Positions 49,975-63,210 of a DNA stretch of 64,000 nt are shown here, in pieces. The translations under genes were made by a program, and so were the position numbers. The DNA lies in assembly GCF_011075055.1 (NCBI RefSeq), contig NW_025401108.1:310001-374000 (forward strand), read 5' to 3'. The notes under the pieces were generated by a model. That model saw only the letters and a program-made list of their open reading frames with translations. It was not told the origin of the DNA and did not search any database. Source of the DNA: Mangifera indica (lineage: Eukaryota > Streptophyta > Magnoliopsida > Sapindales > Anacardiaceae). The number at the start of each line of letters is the position of its first letter. Position 1 is the stretch's first letter.

Positions 49975-52900
49975 TCTTTTACAAATGACACTTTGTCAAC
50001 TAAATATTCTTGCTACCAAATATATTATTTTCATCTTTACTAATCACAATATTCACTCAATCCTCACATCTTTCCATCTTCATCGCTTTCTATTTTCATC
50101 AGATCTCATGTCTTTCATTACATTTTTTCATTTAAGGTAACATTTTTCAATTTTTATTTTGACGATAGATTTGTTGTTGTGATGTTTATTGTTGATTGAG
50201 TCATAAAAGTTAGTTGAAACCCATGGATTAATGGTTTGAACAGTATTTATGGTTTTATTAATTATTGTTTTTAAGCTTGAGTTTTCTAGTTGAAACCCGT
50301 GGTTCCAGCTAGAAATTAGGGTTAATGTATGAAAAAAAAAAAAAAGCCAAAAGAGAGGGACCAAACAATTTTCTTTGATAATATAATCAACAAATCCATG
50401 TGCTTAGCAATATGATCCCTTTTTGCTTTTTTTGGTTGTATGGCACCTTAAATTTTCTTCCTCCACTTACATACTCAGTATGATAGTTACATGTTGCCTC
50501 ATCGCTCCTTAATTTATGTGTTGATTTACATATGAAGTATCTCCAACTTATTATGTATATTTTACAACTTTTTGCAAGCACCATTATATTCACTGTGACA
50601 TGTCTAATAATGTCTCTACTATGCTTGTGGATTGAATGTAATATGAATTAGAATTCCCTATGCAACACAAGAAGAGAAATAAACCCAAAACTTGTATGAC
50701 GGGTATTAAATTTTGTTTATTTTGGATATATAAAACAAACTATTTTGTTAGAATTCATGTAAAAGTATTTAAATGAAGTTTGTTGAATGTAACACTTACA
50801 AGTATGAATTGAAGGTATTTTAAGTCTTTTGCTTTTATTAAATTATTTTCAGTTAAAACTCTTAGGGTAATCGATGTTTATGTAAATTTATGGGTGAAAA
50901 TCGGTAAGAGGACAAGGAGAGATTGGTTAATTTGCCATATTGTGAAATGAAAGAAAGATTGGTGCTAACTTAAAGGGGTAAATAAAAAAATGAGGGAAAT
51001 TAAGTCTAGAGGTTTGTGTGAAACTTTCTGAATTGAATTTACAAAGGGGTTTTTATTCACAATAATCTCATAATTCCATCCAATATGATTTTCCTCTCAA
51101 ACATACTCTCTCACACTTTAAGTTATTTCTGTTCAAGGGTTTTGAATTCTTGAAGTGATCAAAGGAAATTGAAAGTGATTTTGATCAATTAAGGTTCTAT
51201 ATTTATTTTATGAAAATTGTCTCTTTTGAAATAGAATCTAAGAACCTTAATTTTATAATTTGGTGATTATGTTTAAATTGATGGAATTGGTGAAATTGAA
51301 GATTAGATCATAGAGTTTTGAGAGGTAATTTAAAGAAATTCACCAAAGGTAAGTAAAATCTTTGCTATTAGGTTGAATTAAGATACATGGTATTTTATCT
51401 TGTGATTGCTGTGCTAATTGGGATGCATGTTATCATGGATTGTTGAATTATATTAAAAATATGGAGTATACATCATATTATAAAGGAAATTTTGAATAAA
51501 AAAATTGAAAGTTGAAGAAGTTTGTAAATAATGATTTGATTTGGCATTATTGTAAACAAAATAATTTTGTATGCATGAGTTAAGATGTTGAGAACTAATG
51601 TTAATTTTTGGGAAATTGGCCAATTGTTCATATTTTGTGGTGTTAGGGGAGGTTATTTTATCCTAGAAAGTGTAGATTTGATTAAAAATTAAAATTTGGT
51701 GGTTTAGACTTGTTAGTGCAAGTTTTCATATCAATGTTACGACATGAAGATTTTATCATCATAGCATAAGTTTCCCCGCGTTGGGTAGAATGTCAATGTT
51801 TCAACATAAAAAAGTAAATGTTGCAACATAGGTTACCAGCATTAGGAATGCCACAACATTGAAAAACGCAAGTCATAATATTGCCTTTTTTTTATTTTTC
51901 AAGGAAACTCATTTGGGGGTTGTTTTAACGCTCCTTACAAAGTAATGAGTGCTCGAAGGACATGAATATGATAAAAAGAAGGCACAAATGTTATTAATAA
52001 TGATTTTATATGAATTATGGATGTGTTTATAGAAAAGTTTATGGTAGAGATACCATCATGATTTATGCATGTTCATAAAACATTTAATGAAAGGTTTAAT
52101 TCATGTAAAAGTTAAAGTGAATGCTTTTCAAGTTAACATGAGTGTTTTCATATGTAAAAAGGAAACTTTTTCCCATGTGCTATCTAAGCTTGAAAATTCT
52201 CACAAACGCATGTTTTACATGAAAAGTGAATGCTTTAACGCTTTTATGAAGATCATTCTTGTGGGGTAACCATTAGGTATCCTTCATGCACACCACCCTC
52301 AATAGGGCAATTTTTTCGCAATCCATATGTTGTGTGCATGAAGAGAGGGAATGCAAATATGAAAGGTCAAACTCTTGGCCCTTATGCCTCAAAAAGTTTA
52401 ATCGATAGGCAAAAAACCTTTTTAAGAAAATGTTTCAAAGAAAATAAAATGTTTTCTCATTAGTTGCATAACTGTTTTCATACATACATTACATTATAGC
52501 ATGAATAACTGAGATGTCTAGATGACTTTAAAAGTTAGTTGCAATGAAAGGATATTGCAACCATGCATTAAGGATGATGATTGACATATGATATGAGGTT
52601 TACAAGGATCTATTACTTACTGAGTGATTAACATATATTTTATCTTAAATAATGTTTTGCAAGTAATAAGTAATAGAAAACAATAACATACAGTCAATCA
52701 TGACATGAGAGGACCAAGTCAAGATAATGTTAATAATGTTATAAGTTTATCTTCAAGAGTTTATAATTCTATATGACCAAGAAAAATCTTTAAGTTTTAT
52801 TTTATGCACTATGTTACTAATACTTCTTGTTTTCACAATTTTTACTTCATTATATTGAACATATTAAATGAGTTTTAAATAGATAAAGTTATTAAAGTTA

Positions 52901-53510
52901 AATAAAAACTTCTACGCACATAGAAATATTATTATTTCAAGTTATATATGTTTTTGTAATATAAACTTCCCAAACGTGAATCTTCTAAGTTCCCTTTTGG
53001 TAACGTTTAAAGGGCACTCAATTGGGAGAGGTTTTACATTAAATTTGGGTTAATTTGGTTTAAACATTCAATTGACCAAATGGACAAACCTTTGTTGGTT
53101 TAGTCTAACTGACACCCATTTATTAACTAATTTTTCATACAATTAAACCTTTTTCTTCAATGAAACCAAAGATTTCGACAAGAAAACTTAAGCTTCAAAA
53201 ACCTGGTTTTCTGGTTGAAACCCATGGATTTAATGAAAAAACATTAAGACTAAACTTAAAACACTCATAAAACATTAATAATGCAAGTGTTTCAACTAGC
53301 TTACATGGCTTAATAACCCAAAAAAAAAAACTTACTCATCTTAATCAATAATAAACACCACAACAATAGTCCATATTCATAATGAAAGTTGAAGGATGTT
53401 GCATTAAATAATAAAAAAAAGCATGGTAAGAATGGAGAGATCTGGTGAAGATGGAAATATGTGAAGATAAAGTGAATATATGAAGTAAAGATTATAAGGG
53501 TTTATGTTAT
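49975..53510. mobile_element. Probable long-terminal-inverted-repeat element with nested sequence
   Basis: About 350 bp at 49975-50350 reappears inverted at about 53110-53500. Shared landmarks in order are TTTCCATCTTCA(T/C)C, CAGATCTC, TTGTTGTG(A/G)TGTTTATT, TAGTTGAAAC, AAGCTT(A/G)AGTTTTCT and GTATGAAAAA. The 2.7-kb interior carries LTR-like sequence (about 50790-52700) and no transposase. Long inverted arms would suit a Mutator-like element, but no target duplication was found; a chance inverted duplication is possible. Confidence 0.45.
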
Positions 53511-55624
53511 TAGATTCAAAGGTATTTTTTATTGTAAGAATAATTAACAATGGAGATGTAACACTCATGAGTACACCAAAAGGTAATTTTGCCTTTTTCT
53601 TTATTGGTTGTTATTTATTTTTGCGTGTAAAAGGACCATTTACGATCGTACACATGTAAATGTACACCCATACATGGGCTGAGAAGAATAGGATGGTTAT
53701 TTTGTATCTAGCATATGAAATTGGCTAAGTATAAAGAGGAGTATGCCTATACATCCAACAAGTTATAAACAATGCCAACTAAGTTGTGATGTATGCTTGC
53801 GAGAAAGTGTACTATCATATATGACATTTGAATAGTGGATAATGATGTTTATGATGATCATAAATCATGATTTTGGCCACAAAACTATTGGTAAACCCAT
53901 GCATGAGGTTGGCATGACTGTACATGACGTTATTTCATCAAAATAATGAGTTGTTAAGGTTATGTGATTCATTGGTGTGTTTTTATACCTCAGGGCAAAA
54001 GAAAGAGAAAGCAAAGAATTATGAGTAATTTCGAGAGTGTTAGAAGAGAATTAGGGGTCACCAAAAACCATTCATAGCCACATGAAGAGTTGTTTTACTT
54101 TGGAGGACAAGTAAGTATTGTGATTGTGTTGTTTTCTTATTTGACTAGGAATGAAGCATGATCAAGTGATTTTTTGTTTGTGAAATCAGTATCTAATGTT
54201 GATAGCACGTTGAACTTGGATAAAATATGACTTTTTTGGTGAGATTGCTTGGTGGAAAATAACATTAATTAATCTATGATATTTGATGATGGAAATATGT
54301 TTTAAAGTGCTAGAGACTTATTTGGCATGATTTAAAAATAGAGAATGTATTGACTTGGCCAGAAATCATAAAAATAGTAAACAACATAGTTATCAGTATC
54401 CTATGATATGATACGATATAGGTGAAAAATAATATGTATTATAAAATGTATCAAATTAATAAGATTTAATGAAATATCTTATGATATAGTACATAGTATC
54501 GATATAAATCGATACATTTTTTTAAAAAAATAATGATGTTATAGGGGTGTTATGAAAAAAATTTAAATTTTAGAGGTGTTTATGAGATTTTTCAAAATGA
54601 TAATATGTTAGTTTTTTCTATTATTTTATTTTAAAAAGACATATCATATAATATGATACGATACATCATACATGATATAAAAAATTATGTTTGTGATACA
54701 TGATACAATACATAATTTGACTATCATGGTAGGCAGATGATGATGTACAATTATACATTGCAGGATGTATGCCTATACATGCCTTAGATAACGAACAATC
54801 TTCCTATAAGTTGAGATATGCCTATAAATGCTATATAGAAGAGTCATGTATGATCGTACAATATGGGGTGTACACCCATATATGTGCACACTCAAGAGAG
54901 TTGTAGTGCACGACCATGACAAGCAATTTAGGATAACAGACATTAGTCAATGTTAGAGAATTGCTAGTCAAAATCTATGATGTACGATTGTGACCCCAAG
55001 GTATATATACCCATTCATAATTCAATAGAGGTACGGGTGTGTAAGGCTAGTCACACCCATGCAAGGTAATTAAAAAACAATTTTACCTCTATGTTGTGTG
55101 CTATTACACTCAATTTTTACGCATATTTTACAATATAAACTTATAGATTTATTATCATTTTAAATAAAATCATTAGGGTTTAGGATTATTTTTATTTCAT
55201 TTTATGTTAATTTTGTGATTTAATATTATTTTCTATCTTTTGTTGAAAAAGCAAAAAAATAAAGGGAAAATAAGCCAAAAATGAGGAAAATGAGAGAAGT
55301 ATGGATTGCATTAGGAAAGGGGTTGTTGTAGCATGAAAAGAGTACAAATCCGATTAGGAAAACTAATTTGGATACAAAGAGGAAAACATTAGATATCGAC
55401 AAATTCGTAGAATCAAAATAAATCTAAAATTCTTAATTTTATGTGAGTTGTCACAAGAAGTTATAAAAAGACCACTTAAATGCAAAAAGAGGAGTTTACC
55501 TTTACATAGCTTAGACAGAAGACTTGCGCTTTTATCTCTTAAATTTCTATAAGCCACCACGAATTCAAGGTTTATTAAAGTGGTAGAGTTTATTAAGGTG
55601 GATGATAAAAACATTATTAAAGTG
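53511..55624. other. Retrotransposon-like and repeat sequence without genes
   Basis: TGTAACACTCATGAGTACAC at 53557 resembles TGTAACACTTACAAGTATGA at 50789, both plausible LTR starts. Bases 54381-54728 are dominated by GATAC and ATGATAC motifs with inverted ends. No coding frame is supported. Confidence 0.4.
54381..54728. repeat. ATGATAC-rich inverted-repeat element
   Basis: The left part (ATAGTTATCAGTATCC, ATGATATGATACGATA) and the right part (ATGATACGATACATCATA, ATGATACAATACATAATT, ending ACTATCATGG) are roughly inverted. It may be a MITE built from a short subterminal motif. Confidence 0.4.
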
Positions 55625-55840
55625 GCTCCTTAAAATCATGTGATGAGGTTTGAGAGAAAAGCAAAGTTGACTCCAAGGTCTATTAGTTGTTTTGAAGTGT
55701 TGAAAAGGATTGGCAAGATAACATATAGGCTTGTGTTGCCAACAAGCATGGATCATATTCATAATGTGCTTCATCTTTTGTTGTTTTATAAGTACGTGGG
55801 TGATCCCTCCCACATTTTAAGGATGGAGTAGGTAGAGTTG
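55625..55840 (+). pseudogene. Ty3/gypsy polyprotein remnant (integrase C-terminus)
   Basis: The stretch reads MRFERKAKLTPRSISCFEVL, then KRIGKITYRLVLPTSMDHIH and NVLHLLLFYKYVGDPSHILR. This is the GPF/Y-like C-terminal region of plant Ty3/gypsy integrases (LSPRFIGPFEIL..GxxAYRLxLP...HxVFHVSxLRKYV..PSHVL as I know it). GPFE is changed to SCFE and HVS to LLL. No gag, protease or reverse transcriptase is recognisable upstream, so the element is a remnant. Confidence 0.75.
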
Positions 55841-55974
55841 AAGAATAATTTGACTAAAAGGAGACATCATCCCATGAATCTGATAACTTTATACATATTC
55901 AAAAATTTTAAAAAATTTTATCTTATTTTTTTATTGATTTCTAGTTGTCAAAGAAGGAGAGCATGACCGGTGAA

Positions 55975-57600
55975 GAATCGACATCGAATTCATCAACTTG
56001 GAATCAAAGTAAGTAAGAGAGATTTTATTTCTTATGTATTAGAATTGGTAAATTTTATAAGTTAAACATATTGTTCATGAATTAATGAAATTATGGTATG
56101 AAATTGATATATTGAATGTGTAATTCATGTATGTTTCATTGCGGTGTTGACTTAACATGAAGAATTGTATGCATTGGATGAGATGGATAAATTAGAGTGA
56201 ATAAAAATTGAATGGCCATGAATTAGTTCTCTAATAAGTTGATTTAGGTGTGTTATGAATGTCTTTTGGTTTAGAAGTGTTTAAAGACTTAAAACACATG
56301 AACTATAGTTACTTGGTTATGAGAATTCCAACAATAACCTACCAATTTCATCCCCTCAGATGCGATAGGACAATCTTTTTCTAATGAAATTAAGATTTTC
56401 AGTTTGTGATGGAATGCCCATCACAAGAATAAGTACAATCATTCCTATTTTCCACACTAACTAGCTCACAATGAATTCCCATATTAAAGTATAGCACAAC
56501 CTTTTATGTAAAAAAAGACTAAAATGCCTTTAAAGAGATTAATGGTCAATATAGAGAATCGATGTAAGCATGTAGGAATAGAAAGTGAACATTGTTTTCC
56601 CAAAGTCATGAACAGTTGTTTGTAGGAGAAATGCATGAATGGTTGATCCATAAAGACACCCTTTCCAAAAGTTGTCCCACAAGATTTTTTAAGGATATGT
56701 AGAGGCACCAAGACATGCCTAAGATAGTTTATGAGATAAGGCATGAGTAATGATCATGATTATGAGTGGTGAAAATGAAATGCAAGTCCGAGAAAAGTTT
56801 ATAAAAAGCTTGAGTCTTAGTTCATAATTTACACGAAAAGATATTATAGTATGCATGAGGCTAGTTAAATGTTTTACATATTTTTTAAGTTACTGAGGGT
56901 GTAAAGTCATGTAAGATCTAATCTCATAATACACATATGGGCCTAGTGTTCTTATAGTACATGTGAGGGACTTGATCCCGTAATACAGATATGGGCGCAA
57001 TGTTCTCATAATACATACGTGAGACTTTATTCCATTAGTTTTTAAAAAGTTTGATGACACCAACAAAAATATGTTTTCTTATGAAAGTTTTTAAAGATGT
57101 TTTCTAAGAAGGTTTTTGTGTGAGACACCTATGAGATTTTTCATACACATGCCCATGGTAGGGCATACCACCAGTTATGAATCTAATATGTTTGTGTGTA
57201 TGGAAAAAGGGACTGCATATCTATGTTACTCACACAACCAAAGTGTCAAAGTCTTGTCTCAACTTAGTCTGATCAACACAATGTCAGTTTTTATAAAATA
57301 ATTTTTTTTTATAAAAATACTTTCACCAAAGTTTAAAAAATGAGTTCTTCATGCATTTCATTTCATATCATATCATCCAAGTTCTTGATTCGTAAGTGTA
57401 CCCCAGATGAGTAAGTTCATGTATTAGTGGAATGTAAGTTCTATGTATGGAAAGGAATTATGAAAAAAGAAGTGTAAGACCTAGTATTTTCTATTTACTA
57501 AATGATTATCACCTACTCATTTTTTTAATGTTTTGCAAGTAACATGTGATGATTATGGCTAGGTCCTTCATGAGGGAATATTTTATGTTCACATTATAAG
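55975..57600. mobile_element. Probable 3' LTR of the gypsy remnant
   Basis: It follows the integrase end directly in the expected order. Parts resemble other debris in the window: 57115-57290 matches 33565-33770, and 57480-57560 matches 52610-52670 (ATTA(A/T)CACxTA...AATGTTTTGCAAGTAA). I could not fix the LTR borders or a target duplication. Confidence 0.4.
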
Positions 57601-59213
57601 TTATTCCATGTTATGTTTTATAAGTTTTGATTATGCTACACCTTATGTAAATGTTTGATTATTGAAGGACATCTTTTGTCTACTTTCTGCATTTCATGAT
57701 TATATGATATGAGCACATTTCGATATATTTAAATGTTTTAAAATTCTTTAGGTATTATGTTAAGTATCCATCATGCATAAGTAGTCAAGTTTAGTAGCAT
57801 CTTTCTCTGTGAGACAATTCTTTCAAAAAAAGGTGTCACATGGTAGGTCCATGGCAAGATACATATTGGAGAGGATCCTAAGGCATATACTTAGAAAAAT
57901 TATGTTATTGCCCTTATCAATGAAGTCGAGAGGCAACTGCATGATAAGTTTGAGATCTTAGGACAACCAATTGTTAAGAATGGACTATTGTCTCTAATGA
58001 TGTTGTGAGAACAACATTATCCAATTGTTGAATTATGGTGTTGATGGTGAAGGTCAAGCCACCAATGGTGTCACGAAGTTGCACCATCATGTCAAGTATG
58101 ATGTCAAAGTAAGTGGATGTTCAGTGATAATTTTGGTTCCTTTGTGAGAAGGACACCATTTTCAATTTTAGTAGTTTGCTCAGTTAAGACTTTATTTGAC
58201 TTCTTTTCATAGGGAGGCATGAGAAAAGTTATCAAGTTTGAAGAAAGGACAAAGAAAAGTACACAAGACTAATGGTATAACTATGCGCAGGTGAATAAAA
58301 AATGAATAGGAATAATGGTGGTATGATTTTGTATAAGCAAAAAAAATAATGAACAAGATATTAGTAGTTTAACCCATTACACAAGAGTTTACTTCCATTA
58401 TTATGTTATTTACATTTATAGAAAAATAACAGTAGTTATTACAAATGAGAAAAATTTTTATATAATTTTTTATTTATAAGATAAGATAAAGAGTTAATAA
58501 AATAAAACTATATAAGAGATATATCTAAATTTAGTGCATATCTAAAATTGAATATAAAGATCATTATCATCACGTTCAAATGAGATAAATGATGTTGTAA
58601 TCATTATTTTATATCTATTAGAGATAAAAATAAAATGTGATCACATAATTTTCAGAGATTGAATTTAACATATCAAAGAAATAATGAGATATGAATGATG
58701 TTATCAAATTCTGCTCTTCTTGTTATATTTTTAACTAAGAGAGTTTTACTAATATTTTTATTTTTATGTATAAATGACTACTCTGATCATTGCAATGTAC
58801 TCATATAGTTAGTCGCATCTTTGCATATTTTATTTTTAGTGAGTTTGACCCATAATGGTAATGAAAGATAATTAATAGATTCAAGACAAATTAAAGATGT
58901 AATATTTTATTGCATATTGGAACTATTTTAAAACATGTTATAAATAAACTACCGCACTATATAAGATGTCTCATACAAGAAAGCTCTAATTAACATCTTT
59001 ATCAAAATCTCCAATTTGTTATCATGACTTAGGGTAACTAAAGGACAATAAAATTATAATTACATATTTTTTATATACAATTTATATATAGATGATATGT
59101 TATTATTTAATTATATAATTTTAAATTAAAGATAAAATAACATTTAATCATATAATAATATATTATTTGTACGTATAGTATTATTCATTAAAGAATTATA
59201 ATAAATAAAATTA
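57601..59213. other. Intergenic, nothing recognised
   Basis: No gene. Bases 59050-59200 look like a decayed copy of the palindromic AT-rich MITE. Confidence 0.4.
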
Positions 59214-59215
59214 TG

Positions 59216-59363
59216 TGTATAAATAATAAGTATAATTTTATATACAAATAATAATATAATATCATGTGATTAGGTAATTTTGAATTAGAGATAAAATAAT
59301 ATTTAATTATATAATAATTTATTATTATTTATATATAAAATTATACTTATTATTTATACATAT
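59216..59363. mobile_element. Palindromic AT-rich MITE
   Basis: ATAAATAATAAGTATAATTT at the left is inverted at the right (AAATTATACTTATTATTTAT), with arms of about 40 bp around a core containing ATGTGATTAGGTAATTTTGA. It lies next to a decayed copy of the same family. Confidence 0.65.
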
Positions 59364-59610
59364 AATACTTCTCACTTAAAATTAGTTGAAGGGTCAAGGG
59401 TATCTTAATTATTTAATTTATTGATAACAGTTAATTATATAACTGGTTTGTCTACGTCTACCTACCAAAAAGGACAATATTATCATCATGGATTGGCCGA
59501 CCTTTAGATGATTGTAAGACTATACAATTATCATGTATTATTTGATGGATCAATCACTCTTAAACTATTCAACCATCTTCAAATTATTTTATATTATATG
59601 GTTTACCTAA

Positions 59611-59613
<3 letters not shown>

Positions 59614-59644
<31 letters not shown>
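59614..59644. repeat. (TC)n microsatellite
   Basis: About 31 bp of pure TC repeats. Confidence 0.9.
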
Positions 59645-59646
<2 letters not shown>

Positions 59647-60028
59647 ATGTATATATATAAAAATAAAATAAAATTGTTTGATGAAGGAAGAACAAGTACA
59701 AAGCAATTTGGCTATGCTAGTATGTGAGGCAATATGGCTCACAAAATTTGGACATGACCCTAGCTTGGTAAAATTCACAAATTTATGAGTTGTGTCAAGC
59801 CCTAAGAATCTTGGGGTATCACAAGAAAACCCACGAGCTAACACAACAAGACAACAAAAATTGAAATAATAAAAATCAATTATGAAAATTTAAAAAATGT
59901 ATGCTTTTGTGAATCCACCCGCAAAGCATTTGGAGTAACCTACAAAAGGCTCACAAAGGCACAATCAATCATTTCATGGGTCTTGAGATTTTATGAGTTG
60001 GTTTGATGTGTAAAGACATATATTTCCG

Positions 60029-60155
60029 ATCTTTGACATGACACAATTCATGACTAGGATTAGATTTAAACTGAGTTGAACTCGAGCTAAAAATCTTTGA
60101 CATGACATAATTCATAACTAAGGTTAGATTCGAATTGAATTAAGCTCGAGCTTGA
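60029..60155. repeat. 64-bp tandem duplication at a MITE end
   Basis: ATCTTTGACATGACACAATT at 60029 recurs as ATCTTTGACATGACATAATT at 60093. Each copy comprises flanking DNA followed by the left end of the adjacent hAT-like element (TAGGATTAGATT and TAAGGTTAGATT). Confidence 0.7.
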
Positions 60156-60415
60156 GCTCGGCTCGATTCATATATTATTGGCTCGAGTTCAAGTTCAAGC
60201 TCGATCGAACTCGGTTAAGGTCGATTCAAATTCAGTTTGACTCATTTTTCATTATCAAAACTATGTCGTTTTAATACATATTGATCAAAACGACATCGTT
60301 TGTATAAAAAATTTTAATTAAAAAATCTGATAAGTAGCTCGAGCTCGACTAAAGCTGGCTTATTTCAGGTTTGACCAAGCCGAACTCGAACTGGCTCGGT
60401 TCGAATCCAACCCTA
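60119..60415. mobile_element. hAT-like MITE
   Basis: Ends are TAAGGTTAGATTCGAA and the inverse of TAGGGTTGGATTCGAA. Flanking 8-bp sequences are TTCATAAC and TTCATGAG (six of eight equal); the upstream duplicated copy has TTCATGAC, closer still. The interior is rich in inverted CTCGAGC, GCTCGA and GAACTCG motifs and has AAAACGACATCGTTT. No coding capacity. Confidence 0.65.
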
Positions 60416-61462
60416 TTCATGAGACAATAAACTTTGTCATTTTTTATCTCACATTGTACCATTGAACCACTAATACCTTGGATATTCCAAAATTCACAAT
60501 CACACTCAGTTTTTAACTAATAAAGGCATAACATGATTTTTTGATTTTTAATTTTGATTTGCTTTGTCTTTCGATAAAGATGTATTAAAAAGGAATTTCA
60601 AAACTTCGAAAGTCTATTAAAAAAATAACTTGTATATAATTAGGATTTACATATTTGTTTATGAACCTAAATTAAAATCTTAATATTCTCTTTATGTTTT
60701 AAATTTAAATATCAATGGATATAGGTTAATAATTTTTTATTAAATTACATTTTCCGACTCAAAATTTGATCTAATAATAATACTTTTCACTTCTAGATGA
60801 CATAAATAAAACTTTTCTACAAAAAATGAAACTCTATTTAAAAAAACTAATAATGAAAATGTAAAATAGTAATTTCACTTTTAATTAATTTTGAAAGATA
60901 ATAAACAACTATTTTACAAATCAAACTTAAACATTTTAAATATGACAATTTAATCTTAAAAGTTTAAAAATTTATAAATCAATCTCTAAAATATTCAGAA
61001 AACATTACATCAGTTTTTCACCACCGCTACAATCTCATCATTGTTAGTGTTCACAATCCTCTCTTAAATTGTGATATGAGTTATTACTGACAACAACTTT
61101 GATTGATCAAGTTGTTAATGACTTAATCAACTAAAAGTTATAATCGGTGATCACTTGAAATATTCCAACCAAGGAAAAATATGAAAAATGTTGAAATAAA
61201 ATGGGAGAGAGAAATATAAAAAAAGAAAAAAAAAAAGTGAAATTGACAATGACTTGAAATTAGAAAGAAAAAAATGAAGAATTTATGCTAACAAAAAAAG
61301 GGAAATAAGTGAATTCTTACTAAATTTATATATTTTTATTAACCGAATTTAATTTTAAAATGAAAATATTATTTATATTCTTCAAAATTAGAAAAATATA
61401 TAGTTAACCCAAATCTCGGTGGGAATATGTAATTTACTCGTTATTTTAATAGCGTGTGATCT

Positions 61463-61484
61463 GGGGGGGGGGGGGGGGGGGGGG
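61463..61484 (+). repeat. Poly-G tract (22 G)
   Basis: Twenty-two consecutive G followed by a further G/T-rich stretch. Very unusual in such AT-rich DNA, capable of G-quadruplex formation and prone to sequencing error. Confidence 0.9.
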
Positions 61485-61789
61485 TGTGTGGGGGAGTACA
61501 TTGAGACTGGGGTCGACAAAGATCCCATTTCAAAAACAAAATCATTATTGAGGAATAAAAGAAGAAATGACAAAACAATAACATTTATTTATTTTTGTGA
61601 CAGGGAACACAAACTCATCGAAATCATGAACAAATAGAAAGGCAATGTACCTCCATCAAGTTGCCACATTATTTTTTTAATTTTATTCATTAATTTATTT
61701 TGATCGAAATATTTAACAACTTTTTCAAATTCCTCATGCCCTTAGAGCTATATATTTATTATTAATTAAATTATATTTATTTATTTTAG

Positions 61790-61821
<32 letters not shown>

Positions 61822-62590
61822 CATTATATAATTAGATAATTTAAAATTTAAAATAAAAATAATATCTAATCCTTTAATAACATATATAAATGTATACATA
61901 ATTATATATTTAAAATGAATACATATAATATTGTTCATTTATTATTATTTTCATAGTTGTACCTAATTTTCAATTAGTCTTTTTTATATTTGAAGTAAAA
62001 TAATTAGACTTAAACCAGTGGAACTATTAAGTAAGAGTATGGGGGTCAAATAATTGTGTTAAAGGATCATAATATATAGTGAAAATTGATGAGAAACTAT
62101 TTCAACCACTGGAATTCATTCATTTTGATTTCATCACTACTTAATTCTCTATTAATTAATTTACTCTATTCTTTATTTCAATCATTACCACAATTATTAA
62201 GGCCAAGTTAGAAATTTTTTTATAATAAAAATATATCTGTCTATTTTGAATACATAAATTAGTACATATTTAATGTGTATTATTATATAATTAGATAAAA
62301 TAACATTCAATTACGTGATAATACACATAAGTGTATACCTATTTATATACTGAAAATAGGTATGCATAATATTACTCTTTTTTTTAATACAACATCCTTA
62401 GGAAATTTATGTGTGAATAAATAATAGATGAAGCTTGGGTGGAGTATTAAAACTTTTAGGGAGAATATATGAGTTTAAATCTTTACTATTCTTATGAAAC
62501 TCTAACTTATCTAATACAGTGGTTGTGGATCTAATTATTATATTTTAGATTTACTCATTCAACTAATATGAGTGGTCCTTGGTAAAAAAA

Positions 62591-62624
<34 letters not shown>

Positions 62625-63180
62625 GTGGGTGTGTAGTTACATTGTGTGAATATACTTATGTAGAAGAGAATATGTAGTCATATGAGCAATGAAATGAGTC
62701 CAGATTAAAATAGAAAAAAAAATGTAGGAAACAAGAAGAAAAGTAGCTGGTGAAATAACTTTTAGCCATGCCTGTTAAAAAATTTTAATCAATGAATCAA
62801 TCATATCTCTGTTAATGTAGAAAGCTGTGAATCATGTATGGGTCTACGAACCATAATGTAAATAAATATATATATATATATACATTTATACACCTACGCA
62901 CAGATCAACATCCAACTCTCTCTTTCCCATTACTTTATGTAACAAGGGAAAGTAGTTTAATCTTGAATAAAAGAGATTACTGCAAAAATGAAAATGGTAA
63001 TATAATTAAAAAGCAAATAGGTAGAGAATAAAGAGAGAAGAGATTTTTCTGGTGTTGAGGAAGAGAACAAGGGAAAAGACAGAAAGTGTAACGTCATGAG
63101 TTAGCAGTAGGGTTTCCCTTTGTTGTGTATGTGGTTTTGGAACTTCTTCAGGATTACACAGAGATACCTTATCATCCCAC

Positions 63181-63210
63181 ATCTCTCTCTCTCTCTCTCT
63201 TTCTCTTTCT
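63181..63210 (+). promoter_or_regulatory. CT-rich tract upstream of the IDD gene
   Basis: A run of CT repeats about 400 bp before the ATG, followed by more C/T-rich sequence. Pyrimidine-rich tracts are common in plant core promoters and leaders. The role here is inferred from position only. Confidence 0.35.
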
